Notes under the pieces: generated by a model | What the model saw: only the letters and a program-made list of their open reading frames with translations | Database searches by the model: none | Told to the model about the DNA's origin: nothing | Position numbers and translations under genes: made by a program | Part shown: positions 12,658-22,899 of the stretch, in pieces | Position numbering within the stretch: the first letter of the stretch is position 1 | How the letters are laid out: every line of letters starts with the position of its first letter | Assembly (NCBI GenBank): GCA_013399855.1 | Contig: VXAY01006709.1 | Coordinates: forward strand, 69,718-133,717 | Length of the DNA: 64,000 nt | Origin: Oxyruncus cristatus | Lineage: Eukaryota; Chordata; Aves; Passeriformes; Cotingidae | Direction: 5' to 3'

Positions 12658-12661
12658 AACC
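12658..12661 (+). other. LRRC32: Exon 2 leader joining acceptor to start codon
   Basis: The acceptor CTGCAG ends at 12657. Only AACC separates it from the LRRC32 ATG, giving a good Kozak context (ACCATGA). This short leader is why the 5' UTR must come mostly from an upstream exon. Confidence 0.7.
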
Positions 12662-12748
12662 ATGAAACTGTACATCGTCTTCCTCCTGGCAGTGGTGAAC
12701 ACAGGGACCTCTAACTGTCAGCCCTCAGAGGGGCCGTCCTGTGAAATG
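12662..12748 (+). CDS. LRRC32: LRRC32 first coding exon (signal peptide, start of LRRNT)
   Basis: This exon encodes the first 29 residues of the protein. A start codon in strong context opens a hydrophobic leader (MKLYIVFLLAVVNTG), followed by a short mature segment ending in CEM, and then a GTAAGG donor at 12749. The donor is in phase 0 and joins in frame to the exon beginning at 16670. The junction reads SCEM|ANSQVFC, which aligns with human GARP PCKMVDKKVSC and places the first two LRRNT cysteines (Cys27, Cys36) on either side of the intron. Human LRRC32 has the same arrangement of a small signal-peptide exon followed by one very large exon. The frame is too short for ordinary open-frame searches and was found by looking for the missing leader. 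Confidence 0.9.
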
Positions 12749-15303
12749 GTAAGGCTGTCTCCCTCCTTGGGGCCCTGGAGATCCTGGATGGGGTTGGGAC
12801 CCCCTTGCTACAGGCACTGCACAAAGAGCTGCAGTCTCTGAGAAGGGAAAGCCCCCAGACCAGGCTCCCTGTGATGGCAGAGGTGGGATTTGCAGGGTTA
12901 GGGGGTGTTTAGCAGCCTGTCCTCAGGCTGTGTCCTTGTTGTAGTGACAACACACAAAAAGGGGGAAGGGGGGAGAAGGGTCATTATCTCAGCTTTTTTC
13001 TAAGGAGGAGCTGCTTAAAAGAAATTTGACCTGATTTCCCCAAGACTGAACAGGGATTCTGAGGCAGAGAAAGAACTTAGACCCAAAATCAACTCCATTA
13101 TATCAGCCATTCTTTGTGCTTTAATGAAAGCATCCCCTGTGAAATACATCTATACCAGCCCTTCTGTAATAACAGGAGACTGACCTCCTCTGTCCTGGCC
13201 TAGCATTTCTGCCAGGGAAGTTGCATCTGACTGCTGCTGGAGGGAAGAGAAATGACAAAGCCCCTTGCTCCAGTACAAGACTTTGCTCCTTTAATTTTTG
13301 CAAGCACCCGGTGCAATATTGTAGATGTTATTCACAGCTGAACTTTCTCCCTTCCCTCTCCAAGTGCTTCTGACTGTACCAGCCTGTTTAAAAATACTAT
13401 TTTTTTTCCTGAACATTGAAGCTGTTCAGCACAAATCCTCAAGGATTTCCAAAATAGGGAAAAAAATAATTTGCCAACTGTACACATCTCCCTTATGGGA
13501 CTCATTCCATTCCTGCCCACCCTGCCATATTGCTGCACTTCCTGAATTCCAGAGAAATTAAGACCTAGGATATATAAAAAGACCTTGGGAAGGTGACTGG
13601 GTGGCTCAGTTCATTGGCTGGAGAGGGAAGACTGATGAAGCCACTGTAAACATGACACTGGGGTCCCATGGATCACAGTCCCACGGGGGCTGGACGGGAC
13701 GCGCAATAATCCCGGCAGATTCATCCCGTCCCACTTCTTGATGGGTCACAGCCCAGGCTCACTGCGGAGAAGTAAACACATGCTTGTTTCCACTGTAAAC
13801 TGCTTTCGTGGAGCCAACACCACCACTGGGCTGGGGTCGAATGAGCCCTGACAGCAAAGACGTCGCCGTCGGGCCAGGATGTTCATCTGGTGTAAATGGT
13901 GTCCTTCACCGGGCATTTGGTGGGAGTCCAAACACAGCTGGAAGAATGAAGGAGCTACTGGACTGGCTGATGGCTTCATTGAGAGCCCTGCATTGTTATT
14001 TTTTGTCACAGCCTTGCTGCTCTACGTTGTACTTTCCCTGTGGTGACACCTTTGGAATAGCAGAGGCTCCGAAATGGAAACTTTTGTCCCAAATCTCGTG
14101 GAGGAGGCATGAGTCAGAAACCTGGCTCTTCTCTGACTCACCCCATGTGCTTCTGTTAGTGAGCCAGAGTCTCACAAAAGAGGTTGTAGGAAGTAAGCAG
14201 CCCCTGCCAACTCCCTGACATGGGAGTGAGCTGCACTGATGACACAAATGACGGCACATCTGCCTGTTTGTGAGACAGCAAGGCACAGCTTAAATGTCAC
14301 ATTGCTTTCCAAGGATAGGCAAGGCTACAACTACATCATGTTTTACCTCCCAAAGAAAGATGATTCTGCTAATTCCTGTTAATTGGCGAAGGAGGAGCTT
14401 TCGAGCAATTTGAAGAAGGGAAGGGATTTAAGGAAATGTTATCTTACCTTGCCTGGAGGTGATGGGGGGGCATAATGCACAACCAGTTATCATAGGCCAG
14501 CTGCTGTGTGGCACCTGGGCAAACTGCTCAGGTTTGTGGGGTCAGAACATGAGACTGACAGGAACCTCTTTTCCAGTCTCAGGCTCCCAAGCCATTGGAC
14601 TCGGGGGAGAGGTGGGGAGATACACTGAATAGATGCTGTTTGCTCCATCCCTCTGAGATGTGCTTCATCTTTTCTTCCTGCTGGTGAGGAGGTCAAAATC
14701 CATGCAGTTTGCACCAAAGATGGTGCAGACAAGATAAGAAATTTAGTGAGGATCAAAATAGTCACTGAAAAGCAATGAAAGTTTAAAAAGGAAAATGGGA
14801 GGGCAAATGTTATAGGAACAAATGGCAGATGGTGGGAGGTGTAGATTTTTATCAGTCCCTGTTGCCACTGGGAGGATTCCCTGGATGCAGATTAAAGGCC
14901 AAATTCTGCAGGGTACCTGGTGAGCTGCGACTGACCTCTCCCCCATGGACTCCAGGGAAAACCATCCTTTTGGCATCGACAGGAGCTGCGTCAGGGCTTT
15001 GCTGAGATCTGGGTGCCCAGGAGGAGCAGGGGTGCCCAACACTTGCTGAGATCTGGCTCAAAGTGTAAGACGAAACCTGGCATCTGCCTCAGGCTGCAAA
15101 GCAGTTTTTACTTTTTCACTCTGGAGTTTTGTATCCTCCTGGATTCCTCCTCTTCCACAAACGAATAAGAAGAGCCTTCCTGTTCTCTTATTTGGCCTCA
15201 GAGACAAGCCCAACCATGGGAATATTTGAAGTCCAAATGAGCAAGCCTGGTGACTTTGCAGGAAAGAAATAGTGTCAGGGAGAAGCCAGAAAATGTCCTT
15301 CTC

Positions 15304-15310
15304 TTTTTTT

Positions 15311-15341
<31 letters not shown>
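15304..15341 (+). repeat. Poly-T tract (38 bases, one interruption)
   Basis: A near-pure T run with a single C at 15312 ends directly in TAG|ATGGAG, so that it mimics a 3' splice site in the sense orientation of intron 2. There is no target-site duplication or gene-derived flank to suggest a retrogene tail. Confidence 0.9.
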
Positions 15342-15344
<3 letters not shown>

Positions 15345-15727
15345 TGGAGAAGATTTGAATGAGTTGGAGGTAAAACAGAAAGGGGTTCAGGTTTTGATAG
15401 TCAGTTTACTTGGGATCTTTGGGAAAGATATATCATGGGAAGGACTATGGAGCAGCTTGTGTACATCTACAGTTTGGATGAGGACTTGCACTTCTCTGGC
15501 ATATTTTTGTGTGGTCTCCAAAACTCAGATGATGCAAAAGAGATTCACAAAATGCTGACTAGTGTCCCACTTCGCCTAAACAGATCTGCCACTCCATTCT
15601 TCTGAAAGTTCATATGAAACAGATGGGGTTTAATATTTTTGAGTTTGAATGTTTGTTTAATGTCTGAAAAGCTTTGCGTCATGGAATTTGGATTCTGCTT
15701 CCCCACAGAAGTTAAGGTTCAATAGGT

Positions 15728-15790
15728 TTCTTTCTTTCTTTTTCCCTTTATTCCTTTTTCTCTTTCTTTCTCTCTTTCTTTTTCTTTCCT
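15728..15790 (+). repeat. TTTC-rich polypyrimidine tract
   Basis: An imperfect CTTT/TTTC microsatellite in LRRC32 intron 2. The opposite strand reads as a spurious Lys/Arg-rich frame. Confidence 0.9.
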
Positions 15791-16669
15791 GATCTTTCTG
15801 CAAACAGTACATGACCCAGACACCCAAATACATTAATAACAAGAGTTTTCCTCCAGTAAATGAAATGCTACCTAAGCCTTTCACATTCCACTTCCTCCTG
15901 CTGCTCTATGTTCTCCTTAATAACAAAATAGAGCTTGACATTTATGCAAGGATGGTCATATTCATGTTTCCAGTATTGCTTATGAACACACACTCCAGAT
16001 TTTGCTCTGGACACAGACTCAGTCGTAGCTGCAATTAACATTTCAGTTGTTGAAGGACCCTATTTGGTTATAGATGCCTTGCTGAACTTAAGCCCTGGCT
16101 AAAGAAAGGCATCATCAAACGTTGTGGGGGTGACTATGAAGGACAGACAGGTTTTGTGCTGTAGGATCCATGTATGTTTTACACCTCCTTGCTTTGGGAC
16201 CCCTGCTGCCGACAGGGAGAAGCTGTTACTTACTATTGCAGGTAGAGTTGGTAAACTCTAATACAGTGATGGAAGTGAGAAAACGCAACATCAGCACTAA
16301 AGTGAGAAAATGGTGCTTGATTGCAGAGAGAACAGAGCAAAACTCCTGCCCTTGGAACTATTTAAAAAGAGTCCAGGAGAAAGGCACAAAGAGGAGAACA
16401 TTTAGTAGGTGTCACGTGCAGATAAAACTCTCCTGTTCTAGGTCAGAGGTGTCTTTAAAATGAAATGAGTGCTCTTAGCTGCAGAGCAGCTAATCAGGAT
16501 CAGCAATTAGGATTGTTGCTCTTGCTGTCTGAACGCTCAGAAAAAGTGGTGTGGACAGTGTTTCAGGTGAAGCATCTGCCTGGATGCTGAGTGTTATTTT
16601 TCTTACATTTAATGCAAAGACATTTTTCATTGGTCATGCGACAACCCCTTCTCTCTCTTTTTCTGGCAG

Positions 16670-18667
16670 GCAAACTCTCAGGTGTTCTGCCACAGCAAAG
16701 ACCTCCACCAGATCCCTCAGCAGCTCCATCCGAATGTAAACAAAATAGATCTGTCTGGAAACCTGATTCAAAGTGTCCCTGAAACGTCGTTGTCACTTTA
16801 CACTTCCCTGCAGTGCCTGGATTTGAGCTCTAACCAGATAAGCTTCATCACGCCTGGATCCTTTGCACACATGAAGAGCTTGCTGGAAATAAATTTAGCC
16901 GACAATCACTTATATGAACTTGCTCATAATGGCACAGAGGGGATTGGACTCTTACCTGGGGTGGAAGTACTGGACTTGTCCCACAACAGCCTGTACAATG
17001 GGATGGCCGAGTACTTCATCCAACAGGCTCCAGCACTGCGCTATCTTTCCCTGGCAGACAACAGTATTATAGTGATATCACACAGGATGTTTCAGGGATC
17101 TCCCAGGCTTGTGGAGATAGATCTTCAGAGTAATATCATCATGGAAATACAAGAAGGTGCTTTTGAGACTCTAGTGAACCTTTCCAGACTCAATCTCTCA
17201 ATGAATTCAATTACTTGCATCTCTGATTTCAACCTCAGGCAGCTGGAGATACTTGACCTTAGCAGGAACAGCATTGAGACCTTCCACACCACAAAATCAG
17301 ATGATGAATATAGCTTAAGATATTTGGATCTGAGTGAAAATAAACTGCTTCACTTCCCAGTGTTCCCTCAGGTAAATAAGCTGGTAACTCTGAATTTATC
17401 AAAGAATTTAATCCAGCTCACTGCTGAAACCCCTCCTAATAAAATGGACTACATGGAAAATGAATGGCTGGATGCTTCTTTCCATCTTCTTGATCAGAAG
17501 CAAAGTAGAAACAAAAGTTCTCTTTATTTATCTCATCTTGTATATTTAGACTTAAGTTATAATGAAATCCAGTCCATTCCGGATGAGTTCTTTGAATCCA
17601 TGTTGTCCCTTCACACCCTTAATCTCAGTAAAAACTGTCTTCAGGCATTCGCAGTGAGTTATGACAGCGCACTGACCTCCCTCACTGTCCTGGACTTGAG
17701 CTACAATGTCCTGCAGAACCTTCTCCTCGATGCTGGTGTCTTGTCAAATTTGACGGAGCTCTATATTCAAAACAACCATCTTCAAACCCTGCAGTTTGAC
17801 ATCTTCTCAAGTCTTCCTAGCCTCAGGCTGCTTCACCTGCAGAGCAACAATATCAGCCTTTGCAGCATGTACTCAGGACTAGCTAAGCGAAGACTTGCTG
17901 GGGAGGAAAGCGGCTGTGTGTCATTTGTGGCCTCTCCTGCTCTTCAGTGCCTGTACCTGGCTGACAACATGCTGAACATCCTCCCAGCATACACCTTGTA
18001 CAAGACTCCCCTGGTTGTCTTGGACCTCTCCCTGAACCCTGGACTGAAAATAGAACTTAAAGCATTATCAGGTCTGGAAAAGTCTCTGGAATATTTGTAT
18101 TTACACGGTAACAGGCTGATAGATTTAAATATCGACTTGCCATGTTTTAGTCACCTTAAACATTTAAACCTCTCTGAAAATCTACTGAACTGGCTGCCTA
18201 AGTGGGGTAGTGACTCTCCACTGGAAGTTCTGGACCTACGGAACAATAAGTTCAGTACGTTACAGAACAGTAACATTTTAGCATTAGAAAATTCACTTAA
18301 AAACTTATATCTCACTGGGAACCCACTCGACTGCTGTGGAAACATCTGGCTTTCATCAATGATCCAGAACAAAAATGTCCAGATCCCCAACGTGGAGCAC
18401 TTAATGTGCCAGTACACCCAGAACTTCGGGTACCAGGAAGAAATGCACATTGGGAACATCAGACCAGAAGACTGTGAAAAAGAGGATCTGAAGAAGATCA
18501 ACTTCCTTATTATATTAACATTTGTGTTGGTTTTATCTGTGATCATCATGGGCGTGGGTTCATTCTTTTGCTTCCGCAGGCAGAACTTCAGCCCTCAGTT
18601 TAAAGCAAAGGGAACACAAAATGCCTTGAAAACTGAAAAGATCAGGTGCTACACTGACAGTGTGTAG
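16670..18667 (+). CDS. LRRC32: LRRC32 / GARP main exon (LRR ectodomain, TM helix, tail)
   Basis: This exon supplies residues 30-694 of GARP, a type I membrane protein that in mammals holds latent TGF-beta on regulatory T cells, platelets and endothelium. After the LRRNT (Cys36) come about twenty leucine-rich repeats of the LxxLDLSxNxI type. A repeat-free linker lies at about 281-316. The LRRCT spans about 580-633 (Cys584, 585, 609, 631) and ends in RPEDCEK, identical to human. The transmembrane segment is at about 639-664 and the cytoplasmic tail has 30 residues. Landmarks matching human GARP include TCISDF, LDLSYNEI, DLPCF and LEVLDLRNN. Cys212 and Cys352 correspond to human Cys211 and Cys350, which disulfide-bond to the TGF-beta1 prodomain. 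Several NxS/T glycosylation sites are present. The protein is 694 residues against 662 in human, mainly through a longer tail and a 7-residue loop gain. The paralogue NRROS (LRRC33) was considered and rejected on these motifs. The frame is intact. Confidence 0.96.
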   Translation, partial: ANSQVFCHSKDLHQIPQQLHPNVNKIDLSGNLIQSVPETSLSLYTSLQCLDLSSNQISFITPGSFAHMKSLLEINLADNHLYELAHNGTEGIGLLPGVEVLDLSHNSLYNGMAEYFIQQAPALRYLSLADNSIIVISHRMFQGSPRLVEIDLQSNIIMEIQEGAFETLVNLSRLNLSMNSITCISDFNLRQLEILDLSRNSIETFHTTKSDDEYSLRYLDLSENKLLHFPVFPQVNKLVTLNLSKNLIQLTAETPPNKMDYMENEWLDASFHLLDQKQSRNKSSLYLSHLVYLDLSYNEIQSIPDEFFESMLSLHTLNLSKNCLQAFAVSYDSALTSLTVLDLSYNVLQNLLLDAGVLSNLTELYIQNNHLQTLQFDIFSSLPSLRLLHLQSNNISLCSMYSGLAKRRLAGEESGCVSFVASPALQCLYLADNMLNILPAYTLYKTPLVVLDLSLNPGLKIELKALSGLEKSLEYLYLHGNRLIDLNIDLPCFSHLKHLNLSENLLNWLPKWGSDSPLEVLDLRNNKFSTLQNSNILALENSLKNLYLTGNPLDCCGNIWLSSMIQNKNVQIPNVEHLMCQYTQNFGYQEEMHIGNIRPEDCEKEDLKKINFLIILTFVLVLSVIIMGVGSFFCFRRQNFSPQFKAKGTQNALKTEKIRCYTDSV

Positions 18668-19620
18668 AAATGAAGGGCAAAATTCTCACCTTTGATTTTT
18701 AACTGTGGATTTTAAGATGCCTTTGAAGTGCCCTTCAGTTGCACCACCGTGGTGGTCTGGGTTGCAGGGACTGGAAGGAGAATTTGCCGTGTCTTGCAGG
18801 TCCACAGTTCAACTCAAAGAGGGGAAATTTGGCCCTTGCCTGCAATACATATTTAACTGGGTTTAATGTGAAGAAATTCATCTCTGGGGTGAACACTTTT
18901 AAATAGAAAAACCCCGGAGAATGAATTTCAACCAGCTAACATTGGACTGAAATATTTGTACTTCTAAGGAAAACTGCTGGGAACTCACTGCACACAGTTG
19001 TATTTCAGTGCAGAAGAATAATACATCTATTTTTAAAGGTCACAGGAGGCTAGACTGCAAAAAGGTGTTTTGAAGATGCCAGTGTGAAATAATGCATAGG
19101 GAGCGTAGTCCTGGGCCATTATTCAGACCAGATGGCCACCGTCTTTCCATAAAAATATATTGTTGTGTAGAGGATGGGCTGCAAGAAATGTTATGCAGAT
19201 CCTCATTCCAGGATGGGTTTGACATGGCTAAGCTGTTGCATTGCTCACACTGACAAATGTTATGCCCTGCACTGACAGAAAATTCACCCTTTTGAAGGGA
19301 GCGTGACAGTGAGTGGGAGCCCAACCTGCTAACAGGGTCCAATGGCTTTGAAAAGGAGCCAAATCAGGTTTTCTGTTAATGCCAGGAACTGTGCATTCAG
19401 GCACAGAAGAGAAACAGAGGTCAAACTGAAACCTGCCCAGGTAAATAACTCAGAGTCAAATTGCTGCTCCATTTCTGTTTCTTCCAGCTAGTGAATGTCA
19501 AAATTAACACACTACAAAAAGGTGTAAGATTTTAGTTTCTAAGCAGTTATGTAAGAGACTGGCAGGTGATTTTCACTGTGGAATTTTGTACAATAAAAAA
19601 ACACCTTTGAATTTTGCAAG
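18668..19620 (+). other. LRRC32: LRRC32 3' UTR (predicted)
   Basis: After the TAG stop (18665-18667) there is about 950 bases of non-coding sequence up to the first convincing AATAAA. No repeat is recognised inside it. The end is predicted from the poly(A) signal. RNA 3'-end data could show a longer form, since the next CR1 copy begins only at about 19815. Confidence 0.65.
19592..19597 (+). terminator. LRRC32: Polyadenylation signal AATAAA
   Basis: A canonical AATAAA occurs 925 bases after the stop codon. A GT-rich word (GCTGTGGATGT) about 35 bases further on fits a downstream processing element. Confidence 0.6.
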
Positions 19621-19814
19621 AAGCGCAAGGCTGTGGATGTATTAAAGCACAGCTCGGAAAGCTCCACAGATGAAAAGAAATGTCTTCCTATTTTTCCATG
19701 GTGTTCAGACTCCACCTTAGACGTTTTTACCTTCTGGTCCTGAAGCAGGGACAGCTGCTCCATATCTTAGAGTACAACCAGTGGAGAACAAGGAGATCTG
19801 CTGGAGATGTGGGC

Positions 19815-19999
19815 AAGAATTTGGCACGGGTTGCCCAGAGAAGCTGTGGCTGCCCCATCCCTGGAAGTTTCCAAGGCCGCGCTGGATGGGGCTTGGAGCA
19901 ACCTGGGCTAGTGGAAGGTGTCCCTGCCCATGGCAGGGGGCTTGGAATGGGATGAGCTTTAAGGTCCCTTCCAACCCAAACCCTTTTGTGATTCTGTGA
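19815..19999 (+). mobile_element. CR1 LINE 3' end
   Basis: The sequence runs from GGCACGGGTTGCCCAGAGAA through CCCCATCCCTGGAAG and CCCTGCCCATGGCAGGGGG to TCCCTTCCAACCCAAACCC and ATTCTGTGA. This is a well-preserved + strand CR1 tail about 200 bases past the predicted LRRC32 poly(A) site. Confidence 0.93.
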
Positions 20000-21082
20000 A
20001 CTTGCACAGACCATCAGCAGCAACAGGGCCTGACCCCACAGTCCAGAAGCCCGTGCTACCCACTGGCTGAAGCCATTAGTCACGTGGAAGGTTTGCACCA
20101 GCAGCGATCCCAGGGCTTAGCTGGAAGCCCAGTGCTGAACATGGAGAACTTTTCCCTCGGTGTGAGAGCCCCTGAGCTGTGCCCAGCTGAGGGCTGATGT
20201 GCCACACACTGAGGTTGTGGCTTTTGTGAGGAGCACGGCAAGGCTCTATCTCCTCCTGAGAGCCAGGATTAGCTTGGCTGCCATGGCTGAAGTTAGTTAA
20301 TAACCTGATGACAGAGCCAAAAGCCACTTAATTAACGTTTTTAACACTGCTTTTGTTTGGCTCCACCAAAAGGAAGTGCTTGTTGTTGCTAAACATCTGG
20401 GACTAATTAGACTGCCATGGACTTCCCTGGGAGCAGAAACAGCTTTCTTGAGGAATAAGTCTCAGGAGTAAAGTGCAGCATGGCTCATTTGGATTTTTCT
20501 GTCAGCAGCACAAGCAACCAAGAAGTGATATGAGCCTGCTCTGGCCAGTCTTGGTGTTATGGATGGGAAGGGCAGGTTGGGGGAAAGAAAATATGAATAA
20601 ATTCACAAAGAGAGGGAAAACAGGGAGAAATGGGAGCTCTACATTCTATTATTGAAAATAGTATGTGATGGATGTAAACAGAGGAGGACCTCGGCTCATG
20701 AGGGGTGACAAGCAGAAGTACCAAGTAACCAGGGAAATGGAGTGCAGCTGAAAGGGGAGGGAAAAGAGACTGGAAAAGCATGGAGGAGCTTCCTGAGGAG
20801 AGCTGTGCAACATTCTCTGACAAGCAAAGACATTTGGAGGCTGATGCAACATGATATTAAACAAAAGTTTGGCAAATACAAGGGAACAGTCCTGCAACGC
20901 TGTTGGAGTCGCTTTTCTCCCAGGCTATTGATCGTGGCTGCTCTGCTGTGCTGCAGAGCCAAGACAGTTCCACACATTTCCTCCTCCTGTCCATTCCTGG
21001 AAGAATGGCATCAAAGACACACATGTGGGAGATCTGATTGTAGCCTTCTGTGCTAAAAGGGGCTTGAAAAAGAGAGATAGGG

Positions 21083-21375
21083 TGGCTTTTTACACGGGGG
21101 GATAGAGACAGGGAAAGGGGGAATGGTTTAAAACTAAAAGAGGGGAGGTTTAGATTAGTTGTGAGGAAGAACCTCTTCCCTGTGAAGGTGGGGAGGCCCT
21201 GGCACAGGGTGCCCAGAGAAGCTGTGGCTGCCCCATCCCTGGAAGTGTCCCAGGCCAGGTTGGACAGGGCTTGGAACAGCTTGGAATAGTGGAAGGTGCC
21301 CCTGCCCATGGCAGGGGACTGAATCTAGGTGATCTTTACGATCCCTTCCAACCCAACCCATTCTGGATTCTATGA
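21083..21375 (+). mobile_element. CR1 LINE 3' end
   Basis: A longer + strand CR1 copy. Landmarks are GGGGGAATGGTTTAAAACTA, AGAGGGGAGGTTTAGATTAG, CAGAGAAGCTGTGGCTGCC, CTGCCCATGGCAGGGG, TCCCTTCCAACCCAACCC and TTCTATGA. It is 5'-truncated and has no coding potential. Confidence 0.93.
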
Positions 21376-21649
21376 TTTTCCAGTTCCTAAGCACTATACT
21401 CTGTAAAGAACCATTCTGGAAGGTGACTACAGGACAGATTCCTCTCTACTGTTCCTAACTTGCCCAGAAAATGGACTGGAGAAGGGAGTCCTGGGCCTTG
21501 AAGACCAGAAAAGGAGGGAACTCCATTTTCAGGTAGGAAGGCCACCAAAGAGAAGGTTTGGGACAGGCAGCCGGGCTGGAGATAGGGGACAAGGTGAACA
21601 GGAGGGGAATGAGGACACCTACACCAGGAATGTGGAATACAAGTGACAA

Positions 21650-21836
21650 CCACAGAATGGCTGGGGTTGGAATGTCCCCCTGGAGGTGATCTAGTCCAGC
21701 CCCCAGCTAGAGCAGGTTCACTCGGGGAGTGTTGCACAGGACTGTGGCTTTGTGGGTTTTAAATCTCTGCAGAGGAGGAGATTCCACAACCCCTCTGGGC
21801 AGCCTCATCTGGTGCTCTGTCACCTTCACAGGGGAG
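21650..21836 (-). mobile_element. CR1 LINE 3' fragment, minus orientation
   Basis: It reads in reverse from ACAGAATGGCTGGGGTTGGA through GTGATCTAGTCCAGCCCCCA and GGAGATTCCACAACCCCTCT to GGTGCTCTGTCACCTTCAC. These are typical of a CR1 subfamily other than the GGTCCCTTCC type, inserted in the opposite orientation to its neighbours. Confidence 0.82.
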
Positions 21837-21886
21837 AATGGGGAAGGAACGGTCAGGATGAAACTGGAAGCAGAAGCAGGAACTAG

Positions 21887-22212
21887 GTTTGTTCAGCCTG
21901 GAGAAGAGAAAGTCCTGGGGGGAAATCTTCTCTCATGGCTGGATGGAAGCTACAGGGAAAGCAACATCAACTCCTCCCAGAAGCACTCACTTAAGGGAAC
22001 TGCTGAGAGCTGCAACTGGGAAAGCTCACATTAAACAACAGGGGAAAATTCTCACAATGAGAGAGGTTGAACTCTGGAAAGTCCTTGGAGTCTTTCAAAA
22101 CTCATCAGGGCAAGGCCCTGAGCAACCACTTTCTGACACGAGTTGGCCATGCTTCGATCAGGGAGCTGGACTGGAGCTCTCCAGAGGCTCCTTCCAATCT
22201 GAATTATTCTCC
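21887..22212 (+). mobile_element. Diverged CR1 LINE fragment
   Basis: It begins with the CR1 hallmark GTTCAGCCTGGAGAAGAGAA and ends with GGCTCCTTCCAATCTGAATT, with diverged CR1-like text between. It lies tail-away from the minus-strand copy just upstream, so two CR1 pieces sit 5'-to-5' about 50 bases apart. Confidence 0.7.
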
Positions 22213-22440
22213 AAATCTTTGCAAAACAAGAATGGGTCATGCACTTAGGTGAGGGATAGAGCAGCAGAGAAACTTCTGAGCAGCAGAGGCTGTAAGAGAC
22301 ACGTGCTTCCTGCACTGAAGCTGTGCAAGGGATTTGGCAGCAGAAGTGTCCAGAGAGAGATGGCAAAAGTGGCTGATGATGTCAAAGGTGGGCAGAGCAA
22401 GTCAGCTCATGGAAGTCTGAGTTCACACCATCTTTGCTGC

Positions 22441-22524
22441 TTTTTTTTTTTGGTGTGTGGTTTTTTGTGCTTTTTTCCCCCCTCCTTTATTTTTTTCCTC
22501 CTTCTTTTTTCCCCTCCCCTCCAA
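22441..22524 (+). repeat. T-rich polypyrimidine low-complexity tract
   Basis: Runs of T mixed with C and G, including TTTTTTCCCCCCTCC and TTTTTCCCCTCCCCTCC. It is low complexity and has no gene signal. Confidence 0.85.
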
Positions 22525-22899
22525 TTTATAACCTCAAAATTAAATATTTTCAAAATTTTCGGTGAAAATTCTGAAAAATATGAAGTTGGGAAATGTTTCC
22601 TTTGTAAGGCCAGAGCTTCCGTTTGAATTCAGATATTCCTACAGCAAAAAGCACATTCCCATACAAGGAGGTAAACATTCAGTTTGCTTTTACTGTCTCT
22701 GTTCTAGAGAAGATAAGGAAATGTTTCAATCAGTTAATGCTACATAACATCCCTCCCAGTAATCACTAAAACAAACCAAAGCAAAATAAACCAAAGGAAT
22801 ACAGACATAAAGTATTAGGCTGTTGAAACTATATAAATCTCCTCCTGTTTTAACACGTCAGTTAGTGCTGGGGCACAGGAAGAACATCAAATAAAATGA

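Larger units (their letters stand above)
12749..16669 (+). other. LRRC32: LRRC32 intron 2 (3.9 kb)
   Basis: The donor is GTAAGG at 12749. The acceptor TTTTTCTGGCAG, after a strong pyrimidine tract, ends at 16669. The intron contains a 38-base T tract (15304-15341), a TTTC-rich pyrimidine tract (15728-15790), a weak MIR-like word near 14500-14540 and no recognised exon. A TATATAAA word at 13570-13577 has no supporting promoter or donor context. Confidence 0.85.

Noticed and set aside
13560..13640. TATATAAA word in intron 2 as an internal promoter
   Set aside because: No matching downstream donor or conserved leader was found. A start there would lose the signal-peptide exon.
15657..15884. Minus-strand frame with a Lys/Arg-rich nuclear-signal-like run
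   Set aside because: It is produced by the TTTC-rich microsatellite at 15728-15790.
18151..18549. 132-codon open frame on the minus strand inside LRRC32 exon 3
   Set aside because: It is antisense to a confidently identified coding exon and has no family resemblance. It is a shadow frame.
16682..18667. NRROS (LRRC33) as alternative identity for the LRR gene
   Set aside because: The ectodomain motifs TCISDF, LDLSYNEI and RPEDCEK and the tail start RRQNF match GARP better than NRROS, as does the two-exon coding layout.
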